A stretch of DNA of 64,000 bases, taken from assembly GCF_905475395.1 (NCBI RefSeq), contig NC_058339.1, positions 8,192,001 to 8,256,000 on the forward strand, given 5' to 3'. Both the position numbers and the translations under genes were made by a program. The notes beneath the pieces are model-generated. The model searched no databases. It saw only the letters and a program-made list of their open reading frames with translations, and was not told the DNA's origin. The stretch is from Chrysoperla carnea. Its lineage: Eukaryota > Arthropoda > Insecta > Neuroptera > Chrysopidae. This document shows positions 31,495-43,696 of the stretch, piece by piece. The first letter of the stretch is position 1, and every line of letters starts with the position of its first letter.

Positions 31495-32050
31495 TTAAAT
31501 TAGGAGTCATTTGCAACATATTTATAAAATAAAATTAAATAATCTAAAATAAGATTTATACATATTAAAATAAAACTGAAAATATATGGTTCAGATCAGT
31601 ATTACAACACTTTTGGAGTCGCAAAATTGAGTACGTTCCTGTTCTATGAATATCAATGTATATTTCGAAAATGAAAATTACGTAGGTACCTTCTAAAATC
31701 ATCAATCATAATTTTTAAACTTCTTCCGCAACTAATAAATAAAAAATATTAAAAATTAAAACGCCATCATAATAAACATTTAATTTTTAAAACAAAACGA
31801 ACTAACACAAAACAGTATTTTGCTAAAGTCACGTGCGTATGTGCGATGGGAAAATTTTTTTACTATTTTTTATAGTATTTAAAAGAAAATTGTTTTTGTT
31901 TGAAAATAATTACCTTGTAATAATGTTGCGTTACAATAGGCATAAGATTTCAAAATCAAGATAAAAATGTGCGATAAGCAAATATTACTACAATGTCATT
32001 GCAATGCTTATCAAACTTTTGATAATAATTTTTAATTATATTCTTATTTC
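31495..32050. other. AT-rich DNA, no gene recognised
   Basis: Nothing recognised. Confidence 0.5.
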
Positions 32051-32054
32051 ATTA

Positions 32055-32511
32055 AAAGCCTGTTGGTTGAAGGAAACTCGCTCGGTAACAGAGCCGAGGA
32101 GATCTTGAAACTAAACAGAGCTGATATTAGAGTCATCGTAGAGTTACTCACAGGGCATGATAACCTGAACAAGTTTCAACATCAGATTGGAAAAAGACAA
32201 TCTCCCGCGTATGACAGATGCGGAGAAAATTCAGAAGACACATCGATCCACTTTCTCTGTTACTGGCCGGGGCTCATACAGCAGCGAAGGAAATGGTTTG
32301 GTCCGGCCATAGTCGAACCAGAAGAAATTAGGAAACTCAGCGCTAGGCAAATCCTGGTTTTCAGTACATCAGTTGGTTATAATAGCCACTGAAAAGTGTA
32401 GCGGGGATAGAGTACAAGGGTCTATTTGGCTAGGTGCTCGGAACCATTGCTTCGAGGCGCGATGCTCGAGCATGGAACGCTAACCTCCATACCATACCAT
32501 ACCATATTTAA
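32055..32511 (+). pseudogene. I/Jockey-like non-LTR 3' end, copy C
   Basis: Plus-strand frame from about 32063 to 32392 matches copy A from GEGNSLGNRAEEILKLNRAD on, with CDRCGE changed to YDRCGE (first Cys lost) and CYCPAL changed to CYWPGL (a second Cys lost). The 3' UTR continues GCGGGGATAGAGTACAAGGG and ends in CCATA units at about 32490-32508, as in copy A. More 5'-truncated than A and B. Confidence 0.8.
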
Positions 32512-32514
32512 TTT

Positions 32515-33215
32515 GACTTGTCCATATAAATTTATTATGAACCGCTGTACTGATCCCATTGAAATCAAATGCAAAAGAAGTACTTAAATGATTTTCCCTG
32601 TAGTTATATTATAAATAATATAAATTAATTATTATTTATTATTTCCTAATATAAATTAATAATAAAGCTTATCAATTAAAAAATGCTTTTCCTACAAAAT
32701 TTTTTATGACTTTATCCACAGGCATAACCTTTCAACTTAAAAATTCATTATTTATTTTACAAAAAAGTTTATACATATTATAATAAGTTATACCAAACGA
32801 ATATTGTAAATAACAATAAACAAGACATTTACCTAAATAAATAAACAAAAATATAATGAACAAATGAGTGAAAAGATTCTCATAGTTTTGGAAGTAAAAG
32901 AATTGGTTGTTTATCTTTATATATTAAATTATATTGTATTATATTTTGTATTCAATTTAAGCATCATTAATCATATTCATATTATTTATATACTTCTAAG
33001 CTTTTAAATTTATATTATAGATACACTTTATTCGTCATTTAATTGATTAATTATGTGCTTGCTAACTGTAAATTTGCAAATGGATCAAATAAAAACCTTG
33101 GGTATAAAAAACAAATTGAAAAACAGGTTTATATTTTAATGAACTAAAAAATAGAACACTTTTTTAGATAAATGTATAAGGAACATATTAATTCACTATT
33201 TTGTATCTTCAATTT
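32515..33215. other. AT-rich DNA, no gene recognised
   Basis: Nothing recognised. Confidence 0.5.
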
Positions 33216-33220
33216 TTTGT

Positions 33221-33675
33221 ATCTCCAATTTCGATAAAACTCAGTATACAAGGTAATTTTGACCCAAAAAGTATAAAAATCGGGTTCATTTGTTGACTGG
33301 TCGAATAGTTTTTGACATACAGACTAAAATCGATCCAAATATTGCGTTATCTCAGAAACTCTGCATCCAATCATTAAACTTACCGGACTTTTATACTTTT
33401 TGGATCAAAATTACCTTATCCACCCAGTTTCATCAAATTCCAAAACAAAAATTTTTTTGCCGATTTTCTTGATTTTTTGAAAGGGGTAAAAAAAATTTAA
33501 AAAAATTCAAAAAATCGAAAAATTTTGTTTGTCTCCAATTTCGATAAAACTCAGTATATAAGGTAATTTTGACCCAAAAAGTACAAAAATCGGGTGCATT
33601 TGTTGACTGGTCGAATAGTTTTTGACATACAGACTAAAATCGATCACAAACATTGCGATATCTCGGAAACTCTAC
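33221..33675. repeat. About 311 bp direct repeat, one and a half units (family D)
   Basis: The block CTCCAATTTCGATAAAACTC, GGTAATTTTGACCCAAAAAG, TTTGTTGACTGGTCGAATAG appears at about 33224 and again at about 33535. Between them, GACTTTTATACTTTTTGGAT with AAAATTACCTTAT is a diverged inverted copy of the GGTAATTTTGACCC part. A further copy lies at 48150-48450. Confidence 0.75.
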
Positions 33676-33689
33676 CCACCCGCTTCGCT

Positions 33690-34263
33690 GGGCAATTGCA
33701 ATTTTAAATATAAAGACTATTGGGTTATAAACTTCACTTCATTTCCCATCACTTATTTCTGCTTTCGTCCAAAATTTAAAAACCAACAACTATTTTTGAC
33801 AACTTCTGGGAGTTTAAATCGGCCAATGCCAAAACGCTCCTGCAGTATTTAATATAATATGTAGTTTTTAATATAATACGGTGTTAAAATCATAATCCTT
33901 TTTGTTTTACCCAATCCAAATTCGATTTTCTAACTTGAAGTGGAAAAAAGTAATTTTCCGCCTCATATTTTCTGAACTCAACTGTTTCCATAGTTCAAAG
34001 CACAGCTCAAATTCAGACAATAGTGTATATAATACCCTTACCAATAAAATGAAAGGTATGTATATAATGTAGGTATATAATGTATATTATATAAATATAT
34101 AATATTGCCTGTGTTTGAATTGAACTGTATGCGCGTCATAGCAAGGAGTCAAGGTCGTGTTTGGTGAAGGTCTCTCCTTGGTTGTGTTGTTGAAATGGTG
34201 GAGGTCATGCAACAAGCGCGCCATGTGCGACAAGGTCACACAACCCTCAGTGTAGTTATATAC

Positions 34264-34265
<2 letters not shown>
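33690..34265. other. AT-rich DNA, with a more GC-rich patch at the end
   Basis: CACCCGCTTCGCTGGGCAAT at about 33677-33696 looks like a repeat fragment. The stretch 34128-34250 (GCGCGTCATAGCAAGGAGTC through ACAAGCGCGCCATGTGCGAC) is much more GC-rich than its surroundings and lies just upstream of an AT microsatellite and a TATA-like site. No ORF. Confidence 0.4.

Positions 34266-34266
<1 letters not shown>

Positions 34267-34335
<69 letters not shown>
34267..34335. repeat. (AT)n microsatellite
   Basis: About 34 AT dinucleotides without interruption. Confidence 0.97.
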
Positions 34336-34339
<4 letters not shown>

Positions 34340-34367
34340 CGTTTTCTCGTTCATAACCTTACTATTG

Positions 34368-34410
34368 TACGTATAAAAGGTATCTAACTAGAGTAGTTCG
34401 AACAATTCTC
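34368..34410 (+). promoter_or_regulatory. Candidate core promoter (TATA plus initiator)
   Basis: GTATAAAAGG is followed about 30 bp later by TTCTCATTCTC, a partial match to the arthropod initiator. A GC-richer patch lies upstream. No supported ORF follows in the plus direction, so this may serve a spliced or non-coding transcript, or be chance. Confidence 0.25.
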
Positions 34411-34419
34411 ATTCTCTAA

Positions 34420-37140
34420 ATCCAACCCACTCTCACATTTTATATATCTACTCAACGTAATCTCGTTTTTTTTTTGCCCATATACAGTACGTCCATGAAT
34501 AGAATAGAAGTTGGATGTTTTTTAATATTATTTTTTTTCAATAATTTACTAAAAATTACTAAGAAACTTGCAAAAAAATGGTTAACTTATTTATGACGTC
34601 ATTTGTAAACTGAAAACGGTTTTTCTAAACTCTATATTCGAACGCCAGTGACATAAACATATCGCTTTAGTAAAACCATCGCACGGAAAAATGAAAAAAA
34701 AAAAACAACATCGATCAAAATGAGAATTTGGCGTGATTCCGAATGGCTCCAATCCTCAAAGGATATCAAGACGCCACAACCAATCCAATTCTTTCATTTG
34801 TATGTATACTAGGATGACCCTGAGACTTCGTTTTACCTACAATTTATTTAATTGTAACTATTGATCATCAGCGATAATTAATCTTAATTAACCTACAGTT
34901 CCAATTAATTGCAAGCTATACTATGCTTAGACCACACGCTAAATCCGGTAACCCCACCCCCTGCTCAAAACAAATTTTACTACGATCTCTTGAACACCTG
35001 TTCATAATTTCAGAAAAATATGGTGGGAGCGCAAATAAATACATAGTACATATGATGATGTAATGTAATTCACATTTTATATGCGTTTCCACCATTTATT
35101 GTATTTAATATTTTATCTTAAATTTTTTAAATGTTTCGCTCAACTTCTTTAATTTTTTTCTTTCATCAGAACCTTCACCTGGCAATAATTAACACAACAA
35201 AAAGAGAATTAGCGAAATTGTTCCATCCGTTCTCAAGTTATAGCGTGGCCAGGAGAAATAAATGAATTTGTGGCATAAGAAAAATTATTGCAACTTCTCT
35301 ATTCACAAAAGGAAAAATATTTTGATATTGATTTTTAATTAACAGTTTAAAACTTACGACTTGTCGCAAAGGTTAGTTTAAAGTCACCATAGCTTCCTTG
35401 AAAAAAGTTATCTTTTTCATGGGCTAAGCTACGTAGTACCTAATAGTTCTAAATTGTTTGTTATTTTACAAAGTGTGGTGTCATTTAAATGGATAATTTG
35501 TAATGTCTAAGTCCTCTTAGTCCAAAATCTTTGCATGTGATTCGCATATATTGTTATAGTTGTAAAACTTCGAATGGTATAACACATGCATTTTTTGTGG
35601 CATAAAGGTATATACATACTTCTGATTTTACTTAGATATTTTCGTAAGAAGGCAAAACGATTTGTAACTTCAAAATACCATATTGTATTTAATTTAACAC
35701 GCTTTTCTTAGCTTGATATGTAACAGAATGTTTGGACGTGAGTTTCACCTACTTCAAAACATCGGATTGTATCGATTCGTCGATAATGAGTAATGGTACG
35801 ATCCATATAGATAGTTGACACACTGTATAATCTACTCAACGTAGGTATATCTCATTTTTGCCAACGTACACATTTTTTAATAAAATTGTATATAAACATA
35901 TTAAATGTTTTTTTACGTATTATCATAATAATGTCCTTGTACCATCTAGATAAATTAGTTGAAGTTCATAATAACTTCATGTTGATTTTGGTTGAATGAT
36001 AAAAATTATACGTATGTCTCATTCATTTTCTTAATAAAAATTTATCGACAAAATTCTTCGAAATTGCCAGTAATTCGTACATTTTATAATAGATTCGTCC
36101 AAGGTTATTCGATAATAAATCATAGGCGTCAATTAATTTTTTCAACTAAACTTTATGAGACTAATAATACAGTTTCCCTCGGCGTTATTGTTAACGGGTA
36201 TCTAATATCCGACGGTTTTTAAAACCCTAATAACTTTTTAGCAAAATACGCGCGTTATTTGCCGCTCACAGTAGCTGCTGTCCATTTTGAGCATTTTGAG
36301 AAAATTAGCTATTCTATTTAGTATCGCTGCGGATTCAATGGAATTTTCATACCTCACGACTTTGAAGACCGTATGGGTAAGATATAAATGTTTTAAGCTA
36401 ATCAATAAATGTTTTAATTTCAAAAATAATGTGTTTAACTACTTATTTCCCTAAAGAAAGAATGCAGATAGGTAAATTATCACCGACCATAACGTGTTCT
36501 GTTTGGTCGCCACAATGACGTCTGGTTAAGAGTTAGATTTCGGCATACTCCTACAGTGTTTTACAGCAATAAGAAAGGTGAAAAACTATTAAAAAACTTG
36601 CAGCAAAATCGACAGCACATGTCTTAAAAATAACTTCAGATTTATAGATACTTTTATTATAAGCAAATAATAAATTTAAAAAAAAGTTTAAAATGTAAAA
36701 AAAAATTTCATTGCCAAAATTTATGTTTGATAAGTTTTATCAAAAAGTTTTTTTTTTTAAACACGTGTTGCATTAAGCGTGTTCATAGTCTATTGTTTTG
36801 ATGAATTTTAAAGATGAAAATGACGATTTTTAAATAACAATATACTTGAAAAAAAAATTTCGTGATTGAATACCAAGATAGGTACTGTACAAATCTAGTA
36901 GGTGTAATACCGTTTGAGATAACTATCAGTAAATCTACATACGTAATTCTGTTGTTAATTTGCTAATTTTACAACAACTCGTCAATTATATCTTAAGGAC
37001 GTTCCCAAAAAATCAAGTTTTCTTAGGACAATCTTTAAATCGTGTATAAGTTTTCTCAAGCCGCATTCGTTTCTCCACAAAATACATTTAAAGTGATGAA
37101 TTGAATGTGCGAGCTTAGAGCTTTGTACCCTTTGTAAAAA
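34420..37140. other. AT-rich DNA, no gene recognised
   Basis: No recognisable ORF or repeat boundary. Frames at 35992-36222 and 36238-36423 have no motif. Confidence 0.5.
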
Positions 37141-37145
37141 TAAAC

Positions 37146-37695
37146 AAGTGAAAACAAACAATTGACTGAGTTAATTGTTGAAATACCATGCATAGTCAGT
37201 GTTGATTTCTTTATCACATTACACATACAAACATGTGACACCTACATAACTGATAATCAAGTATAGTACATATTATAAAATTTCCGCCTAATTGGCGCCC
37301 TCACGGGTAAACAGTGATGTTTACGAAAAAATGTTTCAAACAAAAGTTGTTTAATTTTTGATAAGGGACATTTTTTACATTTAAACTTTTGTTCTATCTC
37401 TAACGGTTTACAAGATGGGTCCTACGGACCCAAGACCCAATTGACCTATGATGCTCATTTACGAACTTGACCTCACTTTTTACGTCCTGAGTACGCTGTA
37501 AAAATTTCAGCTCGATATCTTTTTTCGTTTTTGAGTTATCGTGTCCACAGAAGGACGGACGGACGGACGGACAACCGGAAATGGTCTAATTAGGTGATTT
37601 TATGAACACCTATGACAAAATTTTTTTCCTAGCATCATTATTTTTAAGCGTTACAAACTTGGGACTAAACTTATTATACTATGTATATTTCATAT
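37146..37695 (+). mobile_element. Family R interspersed repeat, near full length
   Basis: Closely similar to 30928-31490 block by block, from AAGTGAAAACAAACAATTGA to TATACTATGTATATTTCATA. An M2 copy begins directly at its right edge. The minus frame 37056-37241 overlaps its 5' end and is not a gene. Confidence 0.88.
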
Positions 37696-37699
37696 CAAA

Positions 37700-38110
37700 T
37701 TGGAGATGATCTTCAAAATCGATTCATTTTGGAAAAGGCATGGCATATAATTTTAACATATAAATAATTACTATGAAAATGAATGATCAAATAAACCTGG
37801 CTCAATTCATTTCGAAAAGTGAAATTGTAAAATAATTAGGTAAGTCAAAACAATAATTCAAAAGAACAAAGTCAACTCAAATATTTCAATTTCAAATAAA
37901 ATATTTCAAAAAATTTGCACCCAAAAAATGATTGCTAGATGTCCTTGACCATCACTTTGATATTGATTAAAGAAGAAGTGTTATAAATTAAAATGTTTAT
38001 CTGTGCGTCCGTGTGCTTCTCAATGACATCGTAGTCCTTAAACGGTCGAACCGACTTGATTGATTCGGTTAATCACATTTGTCGGGGGGTTTTTTAATTT
38101 TGTAAATTTC
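37700..38110 (-). mobile_element. Family M2 MITE, copy 3
   Basis: Inverse orientation relative to 16541-17197: CAAAATCGATTCATTTTGGA, ACCTGGCTCAATTCATTTCG, GGTCGAACCGACTTGATTGA, TGTCGGGGGGTTTTTTAATT. Abuts an R copy on the left. Confidence 0.75.
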
Positions 38111-38111
38111 A

Positions 38112-38785
38112 CTTGTAAAATCAAATATTGAGTGAACTGTAAAGTTGTGTCGCCAAGGAAACAAAAATTTTTTTTATTAAATTTTGTAGTCACAATTAAA
38201 TTTTTATTAAGAATCACATAATTTTTATCTCTTTAAAAGAATGCACATGGATGGTTAAATATCAAATATTCATACAAAAAAAAAAAATTTAATTATCAAA
38301 TATAATTAAAAGCGTCTATTTTTATATATAAATTTTTATCCAAGGATTGCCAAGTTGTTATCATATTTAGTTAAAAATATGTTTTTTTTTTAAATATTTT
38401 AATCGCACCAAGGTCAATTTTAATTTATTCTACGAAATGCTTTTATCAATTTTTATGTGTATGTAACGTGAATTCATTTGTGTAATCTGATAAATTTTCC
38501 ATTCATGAGTGTGTGTTTTATATATATTTAATTAAAATAAACACTAAATTATTTGTCTGAAATTAGACACGTCAGACAAATTTGCATAACCCATTAAATA
38601 TTATTTATCATTGCAAATAATTATTTCAAATTGATATTACAACAACGGGAAAGTACCTTCTTACTTTACGAATGTTTCATAGAACATAAAAAGATTAAAT
38701 GAAATATGTTTAAAAAAAATACTTTTTCAAAAAAAGCTTTTATTAAAAACACAAAAGTTGTTTTTTTTTTATTTGGCATTAGTGT
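38112..38785. other. AT-rich DNA, no gene recognised
   Basis: Nothing recognised. Confidence 0.5.
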
Positions 38786-38790
38786 ATTAT

Positions 38791-39959
38791 TAGTGGAGTC
38801 AATGAGTGTTTTTACTTGGAAGTCCTCAGGAACAGCTCCGATTTTGATGATTTTTTTTTCAGAACGATTTTTTTTGTATATTATTTAAAATCAGAAACAT
38901 TTCAAATGGGGGAAATAATCTGGAGGGGGAATAGCCAATGTCGTGACTGATATATCGGCTCCCAGCCTAAATCGCTAATGATAGAAGTTTGAAATTTTAT
39001 TTTCAAAAAAATTAAGGTTCCGTAGCAAAAGTTAAAATCAATTAAATACTGAAACCGACATTTTTGAGTTCACTACGTTACCGATTTTAAAAATTTTGTC
39101 ACCTATAGAATGCTATATTATCAACAAGTGACATGGCCGAATATTCTTTTCAAAATTATTTGGGATTCGCACTAAAAGTCATGGTCAGGACAATCCATTA
39201 AATAGTGAACATAAGGGAACTTAAGAGAATTGAAGACTATAACGTGGATAACTACTAGTTATTTATATTGTTTAAACAATATTTTTGCAACTTATATAAA
39301 AAAATTCATTCTTGCGTGATTTTTTTCCACGCACACCAAAAATTGATTTTAACTTTTAGTGCGGAACCCTAACTTTTTTGAAAATAAAATACAACATATG
39401 TTACTTGCTGATAATGTAGCATTCTATAGGTGAAAGAATTTTTAAAATCGGTAACGTAGTGAACTCAAAAATGTCGGTTTCAGTATTTAATTGATTTTAA
39501 CTTTTGCTACGGAACCTTAATTTTTTTGAAAATAAAATATAGCCCATTTTACTTGCTGATAATGTAGCATTATATAGGTGAAAGAATTTTTAAAATCGGT
39601 TAAGAAAGGAACTCAAAAATGACGGTTTTTATATATTTTCATACAAACTTTCATCCCCTATTTCACCCTTTTAGGGGGTGAATTTCGAAAAATCCTTTTT
39701 TATGTGACATTTACAGTATAAAATCAATAATTTCTCGAAATTTCAAACTTCTATCATTAGCGATTTAGGCTGGGAGTCGATATATCAGTCACGACATTGG
39801 CTATTCCCCTTCCAGATTATTTCCCCCATCTGAAATGTTTCTGATTTTAAATAATATACAAAAAGAATCGTTCTGAAAAAAAAATCATCAAAATCGGAGC
39901 TGTTCCTGAGGACTTAAGTTCCTAAGAAAGCCTGTTTTATGTATTCATTGACTCCACTA
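38791..39959. mobile_element. 1.17 kb foldback element with internal repeats
   Basis: The ends TAGTGGAGTCAATGA (38791) and TCATTGACTCCACTA (to 39959) are perfect complements. The arms extend inward with CAGGAACAGCTCCGATTTTG, TTAAAATCAGAAACATTTCA, ATTAGCGATTTAGGCTGGGA and their complements. Blocks TGCTGATAATGTAGCATT and AATTGATTTTAACTTTTGCT occur more than once in the right half, so it contains internal direct repeats. No ORF of note. A diverged relative is at 4335-4775. Confidence 0.85.
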
Positions 39960-41040
39960 TATGACGATCTAATTATTTAAATACAATTTAATATTATTCA
40001 AATAAGTATACAGTGTGATGTACACTGAGAAGCGTACAAAATGAAAAATGCCATTTGTCACAGACGCTGAATTTTAATTTTCTGTATACTCACCACATAA
40101 CAAAATATCAAAAAATATCGACAAATGAAAAAGTCCGTAGCCAAGGACCTCCTATATATAAATCGATAATTCAAAGTCATACGTACAACAAACTTTCGGT
40201 AAACTTAAGCCAAAAAAATTTTTATTCAAAAAAGAAAATTAATTTTTTATTGTCAGTTTAGCTGGAATCGATAGGAAATTTTAGGCTTTTTTAGAAAGTT
40301 TACCAAATTTTTTTGGCCATAAAAGTCCGATTAGCCCTTTTAAAGACAATCATTAATCGACCGTTTAATGCCAACTTCAGGAAGACGTTGTCATTATTTT
40401 AATTTGTGTGCAGTGTATGAATGAGTTGAAGATGATTTCGAGTAAACCATTTTACTCAGAGATACAGCTGTATAAAATTTTGCAAATACTTGGTGTAATT
40501 TTCTTGATGCCAAGTGTATAATCAAGTGGATGATAGCTATGTCTTATATATTTCATTGGTTTGAAAAAACGATACAATAGTTTTTTGTCGTATTTGATAA
40601 TTACAATAAAGAAATCCCATTAAACATAATACTCAGTGTATCTTAAAAAAGAAAAAATTGAACATTTTAAAGAGTAAGTATTTTTAGAAAGAACATAAAA
40701 TTATATATTTTTCGTTTTTATGATAGTTACACGCGCAATCATTTATCGGTGAAGGTTAAATAATGATTATTAAATGTCTTATCAATACAAAATTCAATGT
40801 TAGTTTGTTTACCTTTTTACAATTCATCGATATTTTATTGATATTGGCATAAATTTTATTAGAGTTCAATTTTATTATCTTTAAAATTTTTATTTTTAAC
40901 ACATTTTAAAATTATTGTATGTTTTCGTGTTATTCTATCTACCCCTTTTCGTGATATTAAATTCGATATTTAAAGAAAGATACTTACGTATTACTTTGTG
41001 TGTAAGAATGACTGTCTTTCTTTAGTTACACGACGTAGAA
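39960..41040. other. AT-rich DNA, no gene recognised
   Basis: The frame at 40055-40261 has no motif. Nothing else recognised. Confidence 0.5.
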
Positions 41041-41042
41041 AG

Positions 41043-41130
41043 TCAAACGATTGTCTAATCAACACTCTCTATACATGGTATTTCATCAGTTAACTCAGTT
41101 AATTGTTTGTTTTCCCTTGTTTTGTATTAC
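41043..41130 (-). repeat. Family R, isolated 5' end
   Basis: ATCAACACTCTCTATACATG, GTATTTCATCAGTTAACTCA and GTTAATTGTTTGTTTTCCCT match the first 80 bp or so of R. The core is absent. Confidence 0.65.
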
Positions 41131-41364
41131 AAATTAAAATCCTCTGTTCTTTTTGATCTCTATTCTTTATATCCTCAATATTGAACAAACACTCTGTATT
41201 ATATATTAAATTCGTTATTAATACATTATGTCCTTCAAATTTGCACGTCAGCCAATAAACATTCTACATATACCGTGTGTTCTATGAAAATACATATTTT
41301 TCAATAAAAAAAAACAATATAATATCGATTATGGTTTTCCCGAAAATTAGAATAACTTCGTTTT

Positions 41365-41971
41365 TATACCATGTATATATGAAATATACATAGTATATTA
41401 AGTTTAGTTATACCATGTATATATGAAATATACATAGTATATTAAGTTTAGTCCCAAGTTTGTAACGCTTAAAAATAATGATGCTAGGAAAAAAATTTTG
41501 TCATATGTGTTCATAAAATCACCTAATTAGTCCATTTCCGGTTGTCCGTCCATCCATCCGTCTGTCTGTGGACACGATAACTCAAAAACGAAAAAAGATA
41601 TCGAGCTGAAATTTTTACAGCGTACTCAGGACGTAAAAATTGAGGTCAAGTTCGTAAATGAGCATCATAGGTCAATTGGGTCCTGGGTCCGTAGGACCCA
41701 TCTTGTAAACCGTTAGAGATAGAACAAAAGTTTAAATGTAAAAAATGTCCCTTATCAAAAATTAAACAACTTTTGTTTGAAACATTTTTTCGTAAACATC
41801 ACTGTTTACCCGTGAGGGCGCCAATTAGGCTGAAATTTTATAATTTGTACAATACTTGATTATCAGTTATGTATGTGTCACATGTTTGTATGTGTAATGT
41901 GATAAAGAAATCAACACTGACTATGCATGTTATTTCAACAAATAATTCAGTCAATTGTTTGTTTTCACTTG
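41365..41971 (-). mobile_element. Family R, full length with duplicated 3' end
   Basis: Inverse orientation: TTATACCATGTATATATGAA ... TTGTAACGCTTAAAAAT ... GTCTGTGGACACGATAACTC ... ATCTTGTAAACCGTTAGAG ... TTTACCCGTGAGGGCGCC ... CAATTGTTTGTTTTCACTTG. The last 44 bp of the 3' end (from TTATACC at 41364) are repeated directly at 41408, as retroelement tails or slippage can produce. Confidence 0.88.
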
Positions 41972-42079
41972 TTTAATTTGAAAGTATATTAATTTTTTTG
42001 AAGCATTGAATATATCTCTAAATACAAAGAATGGTATTTCACAAGTCAAAATTTACATTTTTCATTAAGCTTCCAATTT

Positions 42080-42330
42080 TATACTCTGTATATATGAAAT
42101 ATATATCAAGGTATATTAATTTTAGTCCCAAATTTGTAAATCTTAGTAATATAGATGACACCAACAAAATTTTGTTATAGATGTTCATAAAGTCACTTAA
42201 TTTGTCTGTTTTAAACAACTTCTGTCTGAAACATTTTTCATTGTTTGCCCGTGGCGATGCTAATTAGAACATAACTTGCGTCCATTTTCTCCAAAACTAG
42301 AAAACATAGAGAGTTGAAAATTTATAGGTA
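42080..42330 (-). repeat. Family R variant, diverged
   Basis: Starts with the R terminal block (ATATATGAAATATATATCAA), keeps TTCATAAAGTCACTTAATTT and AACAACTTCTGTCTGAAACA, then has GCGTCCATTTTCTCCAAAAC. The last block also appears (complement) in the copy at 50363, so these two define a subfamily. Confidence 0.6.
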
Positions 42331-42731
42331 GCAACTAGTGGTTTTGTGAAAGATTCACGAAAAACGCAAAAATTTCTATAAAATATGTTACATTTGGCTA
42401 TCAGATGGGTGATGATCGATCTTTTACCATCTCCCGTAAGGTGAAATAATAAAAGACTAGTCTAATGATTACATATAAACACCCGGTATAAATAACATAA
42501 TGCTTATCATTTTATATTTCATTGCCAAATGTGATGTCATATTCATTAGTTATAATAATTGTAATCAATATACAAAGTGATACAGAATAGGTAGCGGTTT
42601 AGAAAAAAACTGAATACTTCAAATATATAAAAATTTAAAATATATTTTTAAGTAAATAAAATAAATTCTAAATAGAACGTCATCTTACAGGAGGTATTTT
42701 ACATTAATGCTTTAGTTACATAAATATGTAA

Positions 42732-43355
42732 TCGAATTTTTTTACTTTATGATGTCATCAGAATCCAAAAAATTTTATTTTGCTCTATCACATCCAAATT
42801 TTATCCAATTTTGATAAACCAAGTATGTAATCCTACTAAATTTGGGTCATTCTTTTCAAATTTGTGATCAAGACTAACCTAGCTCTAATAGGTTTTAAGA
42901 ATGTGGAGTCAAGGTCCCGGAATGAAGCACATATGCGATAGCTAGCGAAAAACTGCCATTACAGCTGAAAAGAATGACCCAAAATTAGTAGGTTTCAAAA
43001 AAAATTTCAATAAGATCGGATCAAATTTGCCTTTATTATCAAAAAAATCGAATTTTTGAACTTTATGACGTCATCCGAATCCAAAAAATTTAATTTTGCT
43101 CTATCACATCCAAATTTTATTCAATTTGGATAAACCAAGTATGTAATCCTACTAAATTTGGACCATACTTTTCAAATTTGATACCAAAATTAACCTAACT
43201 CTAATAGGTTTCAAGAATGTAGAGTCCTGGTCTCGGAATAAAGCACAAAAGTGAAAGCTAGCGAAAAACTGACATAGCAGCTGAAAAAAATGACCCAAAA
43301 TTAGTGCGTTGAAAAAAAATTCCAATAAAATTGGATCAAATTTGCCTGTGTAATC
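42732..43355. repeat. Tandem pair of about 317 bp units
   Basis: ATCGAATTTTTT/ACTTTATGA(T/C)GTCATC begins each unit (about 42730 and 43047). Both continue with TTTTGCTCTATCACATCCAA, CCAAGTATGTAATCCTACTA, CTAGCGAAAAACTG and TGACCCAAAATTAGT. I estimate about 85 percent identity by eye. No coding capacity. Confidence 0.8.
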
Positions 43356-43359
43356 GTTT

Positions 43360-43690
43360 TTAAAAAAAAAAACCGTTTTTAAAAAAAAAATTTTTAACTT
43401 TGACTTTATGTAAATTAATAAGCGCCTTTTAATGATTCTTTACTAACTTTTTTTTTACGTATAAAACATACGTTTTGTTTTCCGCCTCTATTTCTTATGC
43501 GCCGGTGTCGGGTGCCTCCTTTACCACGCGGACCTAGTTACGGACCAATGCTAATAAGACAGGAGAAGTAAATTCATTAATAAAAAAATGACAAATTTTA
43601 TTTATAAATTACAATGTAAAGAGATACATGCATGTAAAAAAAATTTCAAAACCTCATTAAAACACTAAAATTTAATTATTATAAAAGTTT
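43360..43690. other. Downstream flank of the first H15 gene
   Basis: Includes a TTTATTTA at about 43598-43604, which on the minus strand is a TAAATAAA poly(A) signal about 95 bp past the H15 stop. A GC-richer patch at 43495-43545 has no clear content. Confidence 0.45.
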
Positions 43691-43696
43691 ATAAAA

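Noticed and set aside
43389-43545. Basic, Gly-rich minus-strand patch (GPRGKGGTRHRR) after the first H15 gene
   Set aside because: Resembles a ribosomal or initiation-factor N-terminus only superficially; closed by a stop upstream and no further match.
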